A stretch of 64,000 nucleotides of DNA, from NCBI GenBank assembly GCA_002498525.1, contig DAHR01000019.1, forward strand, positions 57,308 through 121,307, read 5' to 3'. Position 1 is the stretch's first letter, and every line of letters starts with the position of its first letter. The DNA comes from Euryarchaeota archaeon UBA58. GTDB lineage: Archaea > Thermoplasmatota > Poseidoniia > Poseidoniales > Thalassarchaeaceae. The translations under genes were made by a program, and so were the position numbers. The notes beneath the pieces are model-generated. The model did no database searches, was not told the origin of the DNA, and saw nothing but the letters and a program-made list of their open reading frames with translations. Positions 17,013-26,213 of the stretch are shown here, piece by piece.

Positions 17013-18206
17013 TCAAACGGCATCGATGATGGCCCTTAAGGCAGAACACAATTGAAATCCATCTTCGATCTCTTCAATAGTAGAATCAGCATGGACTATA
17101 CGGGCGCGGAGTGAATCTGGTTCATTCATCTCCTCCATAAGATTGGCTACAACGGCATCGACTCCATGTCGGTCAATCTGATCTTTTGCTCGCTGTATCA
17201 ATGTCGAAACATCGACTCCAGTTTCGAGTTTGAAACCGATACGTACAGCCCCCTTAACATGTTCAGACAATTCTGCGATGTGATTCAGGCCCGGCTTCAG
17301 TGTCAATTCCCAGGACTCATCACCACTAACCCTCTTGCCAACCTCCGATTCTGTAAAATAATCGAGTACGGCAGCTGCATGAATCCAAACATCTGGAGAT
17401 GGATCTTCCTGAGCCAGATCAAGAACGCAGTTGAGCATCTCATCTGGTTCACCGGCCCTGCGCACATCCGGCAGGCAAAATGAGGGATGCGCAGATGTTT
17501 TTCCGGCCACACAAATGATCTCGTGCCCCAGTCGGTGCAGATATTCTGCAATCATCCAACCAGTTCTCCCTGACGAAGCATTCTGAATCGCTCTCACCGC
17601 ATCTATTGGTGCTCTATTGGCGCCCAGGGTGATAGCGATTCGCTTGGACCGCGATGAATTCGAATTGACTTGGTGACAGACCGCAGCTACGATTGAAACT
17701 GGGTCTGGTTGCTTGCGCTTTCCCTCCTCGACTGATGAAACAAGAACGGATACACCCTCCGCCCTCAAATCATCCAATAAATCCTGAGTGACAGGATCAT
17801 CAAAGAGATCCTGATGCATCGAAGGGACGAAACACATCTTCCCCCCTCGTCCGCGAGCAGCAGAAAGGGCCATCATCAGCGGAGAATCGATGATTCCATG
17901 GATGTGTTTCGAAATTGTGTTCCGAGTTGCTGGAGCGATGAGAACAATATCGTGAGGCTCTAATTGTGCCATTTCCGGTGTCCAATCATATATCACTTGT
18001 ACATCCGAAGCCCAAGCCAGCGCCAATGGTGTGATGATTTTCGTGGCTTCCTTGGACATCATAACAGTCAATTCAGCCTGGTGTCGACGTAATTCCCGGG
18101 TCAATCGAACCGATTCAACAGCTGCTATTCCACCAGTGACGAGCACAAGGACCCGTTTACCGGACAGGGTGTCGCTATGTACGTCAACCCCTGTGTCTCT
18201 CGGCAT
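17013..18206 (-). CDS. coaBC: CoaBC: phosphopantothenoylcysteine decarboxylase/synthetase
   Basis: Bifunctional coenzyme A enzyme of about 397 residues. The N-terminal half is a flavoprotein decarboxylase (VLVLVTGGIAAVES, PATRNTISKHIHGIIDSPLMMAL, and an FVPSMHQD motif where the family has PAMN/H). The C-terminal half is the CoaB ligase domain (ITLGANRAPIDAVRAIQNASSGRTG, then HAAAVLDYF and KRVSG with a conserved Lys). The two-domain layout rules out a stand-alone UbiX. ATG 18206 was taken as start because homology begins soon after it; upstream in-frame starts exist up to 18269. Confidence 0.9.
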   Translation of the reverse strand: MPRDTGVDVHSDTLSGKRVLVLVTGGIAAVESVRLTRELRRHQAELTVMMSKEATKIITPLALAWASDVQVIYDWTPEMAQLEPHDIVLIAPATRNTISKHIHGIIDSPLMMALSAARGRGGKMCFVPSMHQDLFDDPVTQDLLDDLRAEGVSVLVSSVEEGKRKQPDPVSIVAAVCHQVNSNSSRSKRIAITLGANRAPIDAVRAIQNASSGRTGWMIAEYLHRLGHEIICVAGKTSAHPSFCLPDVRRAGEPDEMLNCVLDLAQEDPSPDVWIHAAAVLDYFTESEVGKRVSGDESWELTLKPGLNHIAELSEHVKGAVRIGFKLETGVDVSTLIQRAKDQIDRHGVDAVVANLMEEMNEPDSLRARIVHADSTIEEIEDGFQLCSALRAIIDAV

Positions 18207-18283
18207 ACTTCGTCCAATGAGTACTTGTTCAAGAGGGCGTCGCCATGCGAGAGAGTGATGTATGAACACTCATTCGACGTCTT

Positions 18284-18841
18284 GTGGACGCCAACCGGAT
18301 GGCCGCTGTGCATAGGCATCTGTGCATATTCACCATGCTCGATATGATCATTTTCGCCCTCCTGATGTACCGTTTTTCCATGGTCAGCGGCCCGTTGATG
18401 GGATTTCTCATCCTCCTCACTGCAGCAGCGATTTGTGGTACTGGATTGGTGTTGACACTTCGCTTCCGCGCACGAGTTCCTTCCTTCGACCATAGAATAG
18501 ACAAGTTGCTGTCGAATCTAGCAGTGTTCTTCCTGGTGGTAGGTGCTCTTCAGGCATTTCTCGGAATCAGTGCTGGCGACATCGGTCTGGTACTCCAATC
18601 CGGCTTGCTCGTTCTGCTGGGATTCGCAACACGCCGCCGAATAGCAACCCTTCACCATCCGATGTTCGTCGACTGGTATGGCTCAGGGAAGGAAGGGGCA
18701 TCTAAATTGAGTCTCGATGAAGTATATGCCAGCTGCCCATCCTGCTCCAGTCTTCTGGCGGTGATTCCCAGCCGGCTTTCACGCCAGGATCGTTGTCCTA
18801 ATTGTGATGGACTGCTCGTCACAATTTCAGAAGAGGAATAA
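18284..18841 (+). CDS. Hypothetical membrane protein with C-terminal zinc ribbon
   Basis: The 185 residues start at a GTG (18284). They contain about four hydrophobic segments (roughly 15-33, 35-58, 78-97 and 100-120), then a soluble tail with CPSCSSLL and CPNCDGLL, two CxxC pairs that form a zinc ribbon. No family is recognised. It faces away from coaBC and its stop directly abuts that of the convergent thiolase gene. The membrane-plus-zinc-ribbon layout suggests a membrane-anchored adaptor, but this is only a guess. Confidence 0.65.
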   Translation: MDANRMAAVHRHLCIFTMLDMIIFALLMYRFSMVSGPLMGFLILLTAAAICGTGLVLTLRFRARVPSFDHRIDKLLSNLAVFFLVVGALQAFLGISAGDIGLVLQSGLLVLLGFATRRRIATLHHPMFVDWYGSGKEGASKLSLDEVYASCPSCSSLLAVIPSRLSRQDRCPNCDGLLVTISEEE

Positions 18842-19975
18842 TCAGTATCTCTCCAGAGCCGTTGCGATACCCATTCCTCCACCGATGCACATCGTAGCTA
18901 TGGCACGTTCTTGTCCTTCACGGAGCAGAAGGGATGCGGCTTTGCTGGTGATTCGTGCGCCAGATGCCCCAAGTGGATGGCCTATCGACAAAGCGCCCCC
19001 ATCCAGATTGACGATGGCTTCATCGATTCCTAATTCTCGTACACAGGCTAATGCTTGGGATGAGAATGCTTCATTGATTTCGAAGAGGTCCACTTCATCG
19101 ATTGACCATCCAGCTCTCTCCAGAGCCAATCCTGTAGCAGAAATAGGTCCTAAACCCATCAATTGAGGTGGACATCCAGTCACTGCACCAGCGACGATGG
19201 TAGCAATTGGATCGAATCCGTTGGCCAAGGCGAACTCCTCGCTGCAGACCAGACTGAAGGCTGCCCCATCTGTGAGAGGAGATGATGTGGCAGCTGTTAC
19301 GGTACCATCCTCTATGAACGCAGGATTCAATCGAGCCATCGATTCGACATTGGTGTCAGACCTGATGCAGCCGTCAGCAGAAATGATTCCATCGGTGGTT
19401 TGGATAGGGACTAACTCGGTGTCGAATCGACCACTGTCGACTGCCGAACTTGATTTCTGGTGCGACGATAAGGCAAACGCTTCCTGATCTTCACGGCTCA
19501 CACCATGGAGGTCCGCGACATTCTCTGCCGTCAGGCCCATGTTGATGTAGGCTTGTGGATAAGATTTCTCAAGCTCGGCATGAGGCGACCAGTTGAAGCC
19601 CCGACGCTTTACCCGCGACATCGATTCCACCCCTCCGCACAGAAAACAATCGCCCCAACCACTGCGGATATTTGCCGTAGCAGTCAGAATCGACTGCATC
19701 GATGAGCCGCAGAGTCGATTGAAAGTAGCACCTGGAACGGAATCGGGTAACCCGCCGAGATAAGTCAGTATTCGCCCGATATTGTATCCTTGTTCCCCCT
19801 CCGGGTATGCGCAACCGAGCAGAATATCATCGATTTGACCTCTCTCGACTCCAGTCCTCTCTAGTAATGCACGAGCCACTTGACCAGCCATCTCATCGGG
19901 TCGAGTGGAAGTCAATCCTCCCTTATGGGAGCGGTGGAACGGAGAGCGAACCCAGTCAACGATTACGGCCTTCAT
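18842..19975 (-). CDS. Acetyl-CoA acyltransferase (thiolase)
   Basis: Thiolase of about 377 residues. The nucleophilic cysteine is in FNRLCGSSMQSI (about residue 84 from the chosen start), and the C-terminal active-site motifs GGALSIGHPLGASGAR and CIGGGMGIA (second Cys) are intact, as is NEAFSSQALA. It either shortens beta-ketoacyl-CoA in fatty acid oxidation or condenses acetyl-CoA; the sequence alone does not decide, although the VRSPFHRSHKGGL start resembles FadA-type degradative thiolases. ATG 19975 was chosen over the frame start at 20107 because thiolase homology begins MKAVIVDWVRSPF. Confidence 0.92.
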   Translation of the reverse strand: MKAVIVDWVRSPFHRSHKGGLTSTRPDEMAGQVARALLERTGVERGQIDDILLGCAYPEGEQGYNIGRILTYLGGLPDSVPGATFNRLCGSSMQSILTATANIRSGWGDCFLCGGVESMSRVKRRGFNWSPHAELEKSYPQAYINMGLTAENVADLHGVSREDQEAFALSSHQKSSSAVDSGRFDTELVPIQTTDGIISADGCIRSDTNVESMARLNPAFIEDGTVTAATSSPLTDGAAFSLVCSEEFALANGFDPIATIVAGAVTGCPPQLMGLGPISATGLALERAGWSIDEVDLFEINEAFSSQALACVRELGIDEAIVNLDGGALSIGHPLGASGARITSKAASLLLREGQERAIATMCIGGGMGIATALERY

Positions 19976-20083
19976 GGGTACTGCGTCACACAAGTTCCCA
20001 ATAATCGTTGAGTCGTGTGACATATGAGTCCTATGGACTGGACCGACGGGTTCATGAAAGGACCTCATGTCGGGCGATTCAAC

Positions 20084-20776
20084 ATGATTCGAGAATGCAC
20101 AAATCACGGGTACTACGCGGACGATGATCTCTGTCCAGCCTGCAATGCAGAGGGTCGCTTCATAATGCGAACTGGAGAGAGGAACAGCATAGCTCGCAGG
20201 CTGGCTCTCGTGCTACGTCACGCTCCAGAGAAGTTCGACCTGGAAATGGATATCAATGGCTGGGTGGATGTCAAGGACATCGTTCGCCAATTCAAGAAAC
20301 AAGGTGGGAAGCGCAATCACTGGCTCAGACCACACCATCTCTCCGCGATAGTCGAAACCGATCCAAAGGGGCGTTATGATATTCGGGGAAACACCATCCG
20401 GGCCACTTATGGACACACAGTCGAGATCGAGATAGATCTGCCAACGGAAAACATTCCCGATGCACTCTACTACCCTTGTGACCCTGTTGAGACCGAGAAC
20501 CTGCTCGAAGTCGGCATCTCACCCAGTGGACGCTCCCATGTCCACCTCTCCGCCTCAATCAAAACAGCAGCGGAAGCCGGACACGTCCACTTCGCGCTGC
20601 CGACGATCCTCGAGGTCGATACTGCTCAGATGATTGCAGCAGGTGAAACCATCTGGCACGCCGGAATCACAGTATATCTGACCGACAATACGCCTGCCAA
20701 ATACCTCAGTGTCATAGACAATGATGATGCAGATTACGTTTTGGCCAGAGCTCGATGGACTGACGAAGAAGAGTGA
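20084..20776 (+). CDS. kptA: RNA 2'-phosphotransferase (Tpt1/KptA)
   Basis: NAD-dependent enzyme that removes a 2'-phosphate from RNA. From ATG 20084 the protein has about 230 residues: a short N-terminal zinc ribbon (ECTNHG...CPAC), then the KptA fold with RRLALVLRHAPEKFDL, NGWVDV, DPKGRYDI...IRATYGHT, GRSHVHLSAS and WHAGITVYL. The zinc-ribbon N-terminus is typical of the archaeal form and supports this start over 20024. The natural substrate in archaea is uncertain, because their tRNA splicing does not leave a 2'-phosphate by the yeast route. It is divergent from the thiolase gene. Confidence 0.9.
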   Translation: MIRECTNHGYYADDDLCPACNAEGRFIMRTGERNSIARRLALVLRHAPEKFDLEMDINGWVDVKDIVRQFKKQGGKRNHWLRPHHLSAIVETDPKGRYDIRGNTIRATYGHTVEIEIDLPTENIPDALYYPCDPVETENLLEVGISPSGRSHVHLSASIKTAAEAGHVHFALPTILEVDTAQMIAAGETIWHAGITVYLTDNTPAKYLSVIDNDDADYVLARARWTDEEE

Positions 20777-20860
20777 ATCGTTCGACCTAAATACAAATCA
20801 CTCAATTCAAGAGTCAGTCGTTCAACGGAAGAGTGAATCACTCACTGAGTCCCGAATCGC

Positions 20861-21184
20861 TCACCGGAATTCACCACATAGGGGGCAGAATTCCAGATCA
20901 CTCGACATATCTGCATCGCAGGAAGAACAGACTGAATCCGATTTATTCCTCGGCTCAACATCTTCGGTCGAGATGACTCGAACCGGTGAATCACGATTGA
21001 CGAAAGGATCCTCGACCTCTGAATGTGTTTCAATAGATTCTCTGAATGCAATGACTTCATGAATCGCGTTCTGTATCCGAATCATCGAGTGTTCGTGATC
21101 TCCAGAATCGTTGCTGATCTCTAACGTCGCCAACCGATTCTGCAACCAACGCTGAAATTTATCGACATCCGATTCGCCACTCAT
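20861..21184 (-). CDS. Small protein with C-terminal zinc ribbon
   Basis: About 107 residues. The N-terminal part is helical and charged (FQRWLQNRLATLEISN), and the C-terminus has CSSCDADMSSDLEFCPLCG, a four-cysteine zinc ribbon. The reading frame continues upstream to 21802, but that part lies antisense to the kinase gene at 21315 and looks like a shadow, so ATG 21184 is preferred. No family is recognised. It sits between the convergent kptA and the divergent isopentenyl phosphate kinase gene. A G-rich run precedes it. Confidence 0.62.
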   Translation of the reverse strand: MSGESDVDKFQRWLQNRLATLEISNDSGDHEHSMIRIQNAIHEVIAFRESIETHSEVEDPFVNRDSPVRVISTEDVEPRNKSDSVCSSCDADMSSDLEFCPLCGEFR

Positions 21185-21314
21185 CAACCGTTGCGGGGGG
21201 GAAGTTGAAATTAAGCCTGACCGGTCTTGAAATAGTAATTTTTCGGACTCCAGGTCAATTCCTCTCAGCGCATAACACAAAGGTAGGAACCGAATGAGAC
21301 GAAGTGAGGAGAGC

Positions 21315-22103
21315 ATGTCTGACATTCTGATCAAGCTCGGTGGTGGCCTGATCACAGACAAATCCCGACTCCGCACCGTCGAACAAAGCAGAATCGAATC
21401 AGTCGCACGTGTTATCGCTGTACTGCTAGACGAGGGACATTCCGTCAGGATTGTACACGGCGCTGGTTCATTCGGCCATCTGAAAGCGAAAGAATGGAGC
21501 TTATCGGCAGGCGCCGACCCTTTGCGACTCGACGACCAGTTAGTCGCGGTAAACGATGTTCGAATGGATATGCGAAAGTTGAATTCGATAGTTCGAGACG
21601 TCTTTGAATCTCTCGATATCAACGTCTCAGCACATCCGCCCTCAATCTGGGCTACTGGGACCGGACCCTCATTCGCGGGTGACCTCAGCCGATTCGAATC
21701 AATCCCACAGAACACCGTCGCCATGACTTTCGGTGATGTCGTCGATTGTCCACCACCAGACCAATTCGGGATTCTATCCGGTGACGATCTAATGGTCCGC
21801 ATGGCTTCAGAATTGAATATCTCTCACGCGATTTTCCTGCTCGGTGACACAGAGGGTCTGCTGGACCGTCCACCAGACCAAACTGGAGCAGAATTGATCA
21901 CACTCTGGACGCCAGAACGGAAAATCTCCGGCAAACACGACTCGGCACAGGACGTGACTGGTGGCATATTCCTCAAGATCGCCAGTGCCAGTGCCATATC
22001 CAAACACGTCGAAAACGTCTGGTTGATAGATGGTCGACAACCTCAGAGAGTATTGCAACTGATAAGAACGGGGAAAACCCGGGGAACACGAGTGATCGGA
22101 TGA
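21315..22103 (+). CDS. ipk: Isopentenyl phosphate kinase
   Basis: Amino-acid-kinase-fold enzyme that phosphorylates isopentenyl phosphate to IPP in the archaeal mevalonate route. About 262 residues from ATG 21315, preceded by GAGGAG. It starts ILIKLGGGLITDKS and has VHGAGSFGHLKA (the GAGSFGH with the catalytic His is diagnostic of IPK), DVVDCPPPDQFGILSGDDLMVRMA and DVTGGIFLKI near the C-terminus. The next gene downstream encodes the following two enzymes of the pathway in one chain, which fits its function well. Confidence 0.92.
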   Translation: MSDILIKLGGGLITDKSRLRTVEQSRIESVARVIAVLLDEGHSVRIVHGAGSFGHLKAKEWSLSAGADPLRLDDQLVAVNDVRMDMRKLNSIVRDVFESLDINVSAHPPSIWATGTGPSFAGDLSRFESIPQNTVAMTFGDVVDCPPPDQFGILSGDDLMVRMASELNISHAIFLLGDTEGLLDRPPDQTGAELITLWTPERKISGKHDSAQDVTGGIFLKIASASAISKHVENVWLIDGRQPQRVLQLIRTGKTRGTRVIG

Positions 22104-22131
22104 ATTCCACTCCAATCTGACCCCCGCCTCG

Positions 22132-22139
22132 ATTATATG
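22132..22139 (+). promoter_or_regulatory. TATA-like box before the idi-GGPPS fusion gene
   Basis: ATTATATG has its centre about 33 bp before ATG 22169, the right distance for a start of transcription near 22161. The longest reading frame would begin at GTG 22139, inside this box, so it argues for the ATG at 22169. Confidence 0.5.
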
Positions 22140-22168
22140 TGGCCCTCATCTCGCCGAAACGAATTAAC

Positions 22169-23857
22169 ATGACCACGGAGGATGGGGGGCTCACAGAGTA
22201 CGACTCTACTCAGGCTGAGATGATGCTTGAGCAGTGTCTGCAACTTGACGAGAACGACGAAGTCATCGGTGGCGTCTCGAAAAAGACTTGCCACCGAGGT
22301 CAGGGAATCCGCCACCGCGCCTTCAGCGTTCTAATCTTTGATTCGCAAGATAGATTGCTCGTGCAACAGAGATCCGCAGACAAGATCACCTTCCCCTCAG
22401 TATGGGCCAATTCCTGCTGTAGTCACCCCTTGGCTATCGAAGGTGAGACAGAAGACTCCGAAACGGGTGTCATCGAAGCAGCGAGAAGGAAACTTGAGCA
22501 GGAGCTCGGAATCCCACGCTCGAAGACCGACACCTGGGACTTCAATCACATCGGGCGTTTCGAGTACCGCTGTCGTTGGGACGATGAATGGGTAGAACAT
22601 GAGATCGATCATGTATTGATCGTTCGCGAAGACATAGAAGTCAAACCGAATGAGAACGAGATTCAAGCCATCGCGTGGTTGGATTCTGAAGGTATCGAGG
22701 ATATGATCTCACGCAACGGTCGTTGGTCAAGCCAATTGATCGCACCCTGGTTCGAATCATTGGTCGAGAATTTCTGTTCCCCAAGGGATTGGGATATCGA
22801 CGAAATCATCTCCTCACGGCGCTCAGACATCGTCAGGTGCGGTGAATTGGAATTACGACGAGTCGATGATTCCGCAGCAAATGTTCTCGCTGCATTGAGT
22901 CAGCACCGCGAGATAGTCGAGGCTGTGATTCAAGAGAATCTCGAGAAGATCAAACAGGAACGGCTCAGAGGCGCGATGTCGCACCTCTTCACCGGTGGCG
23001 GCAAGAGATTGCGTGCCATAATGCCCAGATTGGTTGGCGATGCTGTAGGGAATGGTCACGCCGGACACTATACTCTCGGTGCTTGCATCGAGATAATCCA
23101 TAATTTCACTCTGGTGCACGATGACATAATGGATCAAGATCCGATTCGACGTGGTCTCGAAGCCGTCCATATCGCTTATGATGATGCGACGGCGATTAAC
23201 GCCGGTGATGCAATGCTGGCGCTCGGATTCGAGATGCTCGCAGACAGTGAAGACATCGAAGACAAGCAACTTCGTCAGGTCGTGAGCGCGATTGGGACCA
23301 TGGTCCGAAGAGTCGCACAAGGTCAACAAGAGGACTTTGAATTCGAACATAGGGAATCTGTCTCAGAGGATGAATACATTGCGATGATTGCCGGAAAAAC
23401 CAGTGCCATGTTCCAGACCTGCGCTGAAACCGGAGCGATTCTTGCCGGAGCCGATGCGGCTACAGTAGAGAACATGGCCGCCTGGGGCCTGAATCTCGGA
23501 CTCTGCTTCCAGATTATGGATGATTACATCGACATGGTGAGTGACACCGAAACCTTAGGCAAACCCTCAGGTTCGGATATTGTTCAAGGGAAACGGACTC
23601 TCATCGCGATTCACGCAATCGAGAGTGGTGCAGACTTACCGACTTTCAAGAGATTGTTCGGTACGGGTCAGGACTCAGAAAGCGAATTGGACGATGCCGT
23701 GAACGAATTGAAGGAGAACGGGTCGATTCAATACGCTCTCGACCGTGCGATGAAACATCACAGAATCGCTCACGATTGTCTCGATGCTCTGGAACCATCG
23801 GAAGCTGTGACGATTCTGAGGAACATGACTGACTTCCAACTGGTTCGCATCAACTGA
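22169..23857 (+). CDS. Fused IPP isomerase (type I) and GGPP synthase
   Basis: One chain of about 562 residues with two enzymes. Residues 1-205 are a Nudix-type isopentenyl-diphosphate isomerase: NSCCSHPL with the catalytic Cys (about 83-84), the Nudix-like EAARRKLEQELGI, and the EHEIDH active-site Glu motif. Residues 235-562 are a polyprenyl synthase: GGGKRLRA, first Asp-rich motif DDIMD (about 318-322), GQQEDFEFE, and second motif DDYID. Phe is five residues before the first motif, as in type I archaeal GGPP synthases. IPP would be isomerised to DMAPP and elongated to GGPP for ether lipids. There is no stop or frameshift between the halves. It follows ipk by 65 bp. Confidence 0.93.
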   Translation: MTTEDGGLTEYDSTQAEMMLEQCLQLDENDEVIGGVSKKTCHRGQGIRHRAFSVLIFDSQDRLLVQQRSADKITFPSVWANSCCSHPLAIEGETEDSETGVIEAARRKLEQELGIPRSKTDTWDFNHIGRFEYRCRWDDEWVEHEIDHVLIVREDIEVKPNENEIQAIAWLDSEGIEDMISRNGRWSSQLIAPWFESLVENFCSPRDWDIDEIISSRRSDIVRCGELELRRVDDSAANVLAALSQHREIVEAVIQENLEKIKQERLRGAMSHLFTGGGKRLRAIMPRLVGDAVGNGHAGHYTLGACIEIIHNFTLVHDDIMDQDPIRRGLEAVHIAYDDATAINAGDAMLALGFEMLADSEDIEDKQLRQVVSAIGTMVRRVAQGQQEDFEFEHRESVSEDEYIAMIAGKTSAMFQTCAETGAILAGADAATVENMAAWGLNLGLCFQIMDDYIDMVSDTETLGKPSGSDIVQGKRTLIAIHAIESGADLPTFKRLFGTGQDSESELDDAVNELKENGSIQYALDRAMKHHRIAHDCLDALEPSEAVTILRNMTDFQLVRIN

Positions 23858-23906
23858 TGTCAACCACACCAGTCTTACTGGCTAGGTTGTCAAAGGAATG
23901 AATGAC

Positions 23907-26114
23907 TCAATCAGTGTAGTATGCTTCACCGGGAACTTCGGGTTTGAGGCCCTTGCGTTCGCGAATCTCGCCGACGACCTTCTCGAGGAGCGACCTCGGC
24001 AGAATCTCGAATCCTGAGTTCTCGGTGTTCCAGATGGCTCGCCCTTGGGTGGCAGCGCGGATGTCGTTGGAGAATCCGAATGACTCCGCGACAGGCATCT
24101 TGCCTATCACAGAAGCTGTGCCGCCATCGATTGGCATGTCCTCTATCACTCCTCGACGATTGGTGACCTCTCTTGTGACGCCACCAATGACATCGTTAGG
24201 TGCATCGATGCGGATGTTCTGCATTGGTTCGAGAATAACTGGACCAGAGCGGATGAGCGCTCCTCTGCAAGCATTTCGAACCGCGGGAATGGTCTGGGCT
24301 GGTCCGCGATGAATCGCGTCTTCGTGCAACTTAGCATCGACCAACCTCAGCATCACTCCCATCAAAGGTTCTTCAGCTAACGGCCCCTTCTTGCAGACCT
24401 CGTTGAATCCTTCGATTATCAATTCACGAGTCTCGTGCAGGTTCTGGATTCCCTTTGTATCGTTGACCAGGACATTGGTGCCGCTGATCGCGAAGATCTT
24501 ACGCATCAGATTCTTCTCCATGCCGAATTCAGCGAACTTGTCACCTACCGCTTTCGAATCCTTGTTGCGGACGTTGCCGTCACCGAAGTGCCCCTCACGG
24601 AGTGCTTGGACGACGTCCTCTGCCAGAGGTTCCGCTTCGATGTAGAATCTGTTATGGCGATTGGGCGACTTGCCTTCGAACGCTCGACCAGCGTTCTCGG
24701 ATTGGATGGATTCGCGGTAGACCACGATTGGTTCGCTGACCTTGACCTTGATTCCCCGTTCCTCTTCCAGACGGTAGACTGTGATCTCGAGGTGCAATTC
24801 TCCCATACCAGCGAGAAGAGCCTCGCCCGTCTCAGAATTCGTAGAAACCTGGAGTGAAGCATCAGCCTTCGCGAGTCCACGCAATGCATCGATGAATTTG
24901 GGTAGATCCTTCATCGCTTTGGGCTCGACTGCGACGGTTACGACCGGTTCTGAGTAATGCGTAATGGCCTCAAATGGCACTGAGTCTTTTTCGCGCGCAA
25001 TCGTCACACCGGCTTTAGCGCTGCGGATACCTGTGATTGCTGCGATATTGCCAGCGGTGACCTCGGGAACCTGAATGCGATCGCTGCCGACCATCATACT
25101 GACCTGTTGTACCCGCTCGGCCTTCGCTCCGCCGATCGCCCATACAGTCTCACCGTGCTTGATCGAACCTGAATACACTCGTCCGACCGCGACCTCACCG
25201 GCATGTGTATCCATCCAGATTTTGGTGATCATCAAGGACAGAGGGCCATCTGCATCGCACTCCATCATCGCCTTGCCTTCCACGGACTCGAGATCGCCTT
25301 GCCAGATGTTGGGAATACGATATCTCTGAGCTTCCAGTGGTGACGGAAGTTTATCCACCGCCATATCGAGAATCACTTGGTGAACGGGAGCCTTCTTTGA
25401 CAACGCCTTCTGTTCATCCTTGGCGCAATGCTCGTAGATATCCTTGAAATTGAGTCCGGTTTTCTTCATGTATGGTACCGACATGCCCCAGTTGTAGTAG
25501 GCTGAACCGAAGGCGACTGTGCCATTCTCAACGCTGACTTGCCATTCCTTCCGAACCTCTTCAGGAGCGAAAGTATGAATCAGTTTATTCACCTTGGTGA
25601 TGATCTTCTCGAACCTCTGCATCATCTCAGCACCATCGATCTGCAATTCATTGATCAATCGATCTACCTTGTTGATGAAAAGAACCGGACGCACCTTCTC
25701 CTTCAGAGCCTGACGAACAACAGTCTCGGTCTGAGGCATTGTACCTTCCACCGCACAAGCAAGGATGATACAACCGTCAACTGCGCGCATCGCTCGGGTG
25801 ACGTCACCACCGAAATCGACGTGACCGGGGGTATCAATGAGATTGATGAGATAATCTTCGCCGCCGATATCGTGAACCATCGAGGCGCTCGCGGCGTTGA
25901 TAGTGATTCCGCGAGCGCTCTCCTGCTCGTCGAAATCGAGAACACGTGACTTGCCCGCCAGCTCCTCCGACATCATACCGGCACCAGCGATGAGATTGTC
26001 CGAAAGAGTCGTCTTGCCGTGATCAATGTGAGCGGCGATAGCGAGGTTGCGAATCCGCTCACGGGTATGCATGACTTCTACGGCTCTGGCAATATTGTCT
26101 TCCTTACGACCCAT
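23907..26114 (-). CDS. fusA: Translation elongation factor 2 (aEF-2)
   Basis: GTPase that moves the ribosome along mRNA, 735 residues. G1 is AHIDHGKT (28-35), followed by DTPGHVDFGG and FINKVDRL. The C-terminal domain IV has AIHRG with the His at about 602, the site of diphthamide modification, although the loop reads HRGPAQ where most relatives have HRGGGQ. The start GRKEDNIARAVEVM is typical of archaea. A purine-rich AGAGGTTGA precedes the ATG. Upstream on the same strand are rps7 and rps12. A perfect palindrome with a TATA-like box next to it lies in the 99 bp gap. The Dph6 gene is also in this window. Confidence 0.97.
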   Translation of the reverse strand: MGRKEDNIARAVEVMHTRERIRNLAIAAHIDHGKTTLSDNLIAGAGMMSEELAGKSRVLDFDEQESARGITINAASASMVHDIGGEDYLINLIDTPGHVDFGGDVTRAMRAVDGCIILACAVEGTMPQTETVVRQALKEKVRPVLFINKVDRLINELQIDGAEMMQRFEKIITKVNKLIHTFAPEEVRKEWQVSVENGTVAFGSAYYNWGMSVPYMKKTGLNFKDIYEHCAKDEQKALSKKAPVHQVILDMAVDKLPSPLEAQRYRIPNIWQGDLESVEGKAMMECDADGPLSLMITKIWMDTHAGEVAVGRVYSGSIKHGETVWAIGGAKAERVQQVSMMVGSDRIQVPEVTAGNIAAITGIRSAKAGVTIAREKDSVPFEAITHYSEPVVTVAVEPKAMKDLPKFIDALRGLAKADASLQVSTNSETGEALLAGMGELHLEITVYRLEEERGIKVKVSEPIVVYRESIQSENAGRAFEGKSPNRHNRFYIEAEPLAEDVVQALREGHFGDGNVRNKDSKAVGDKFAEFGMEKNLMRKIFAISGTNVLVNDTKGIQNLHETRELIIEGFNEVCKKGPLAEEPLMGVMLRLVDAKLHEDAIHRGPAQTIPAVRNACRGALIRSGPVILEPMQNIRIDAPNDVIGGVTREVTNRRGVIEDMPIDGGTASVIGKMPVAESFGFSNDIRAATQGRAIWNTENSGFEILPRSLLEKVVGEIRERKGLKPEVPGEAYYTD

Positions 26115-26163
26115 TCAATCAACCTCTGGATGAGCCGGCGACCTGACTTTGGTTCATAAAGCG

Positions 26164-26186
26164 ATTGTATCACTACGTGATACAAT
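26164..26186. promoter_or_regulatory. 10-bp perfect palindrome upstream of EF-2
   Basis: ATTGTATCAC and GTGATACAAT are exact inverted repeats separated by TAC. On the minus strand they sit just before a TATA-like CTTTATGA (26161-26154) whose centre is 44 bp from the EF-2 ATG, so they cover or flank the BRE. This fits a transcription factor operator. It could also form an RNA hairpin in an rps7-EF-2 readthrough transcript. Confidence 0.6.
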
Positions 26187-26213
26187 GCACTGGCAGAAGC
26201 GAATGGTTAGAAA

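Noticed and set aside
17013..18206. UbiX-type flavin prenyltransferase for the UbiD protein
   Set aside because: The flavoprotein domain is fused to a CoaB ligase domain, which fits CoaBC rather than a stand-alone UbiX.
21185..21802. Upstream part of a 313-residue minus-strand frame covering the kinase gene
   Set aside because: It lies antisense to the well-supported isopentenyl phosphate kinase and has no family-like features. Only its C-terminal 107 residues, with the zinc ribbon, look like a real gene.
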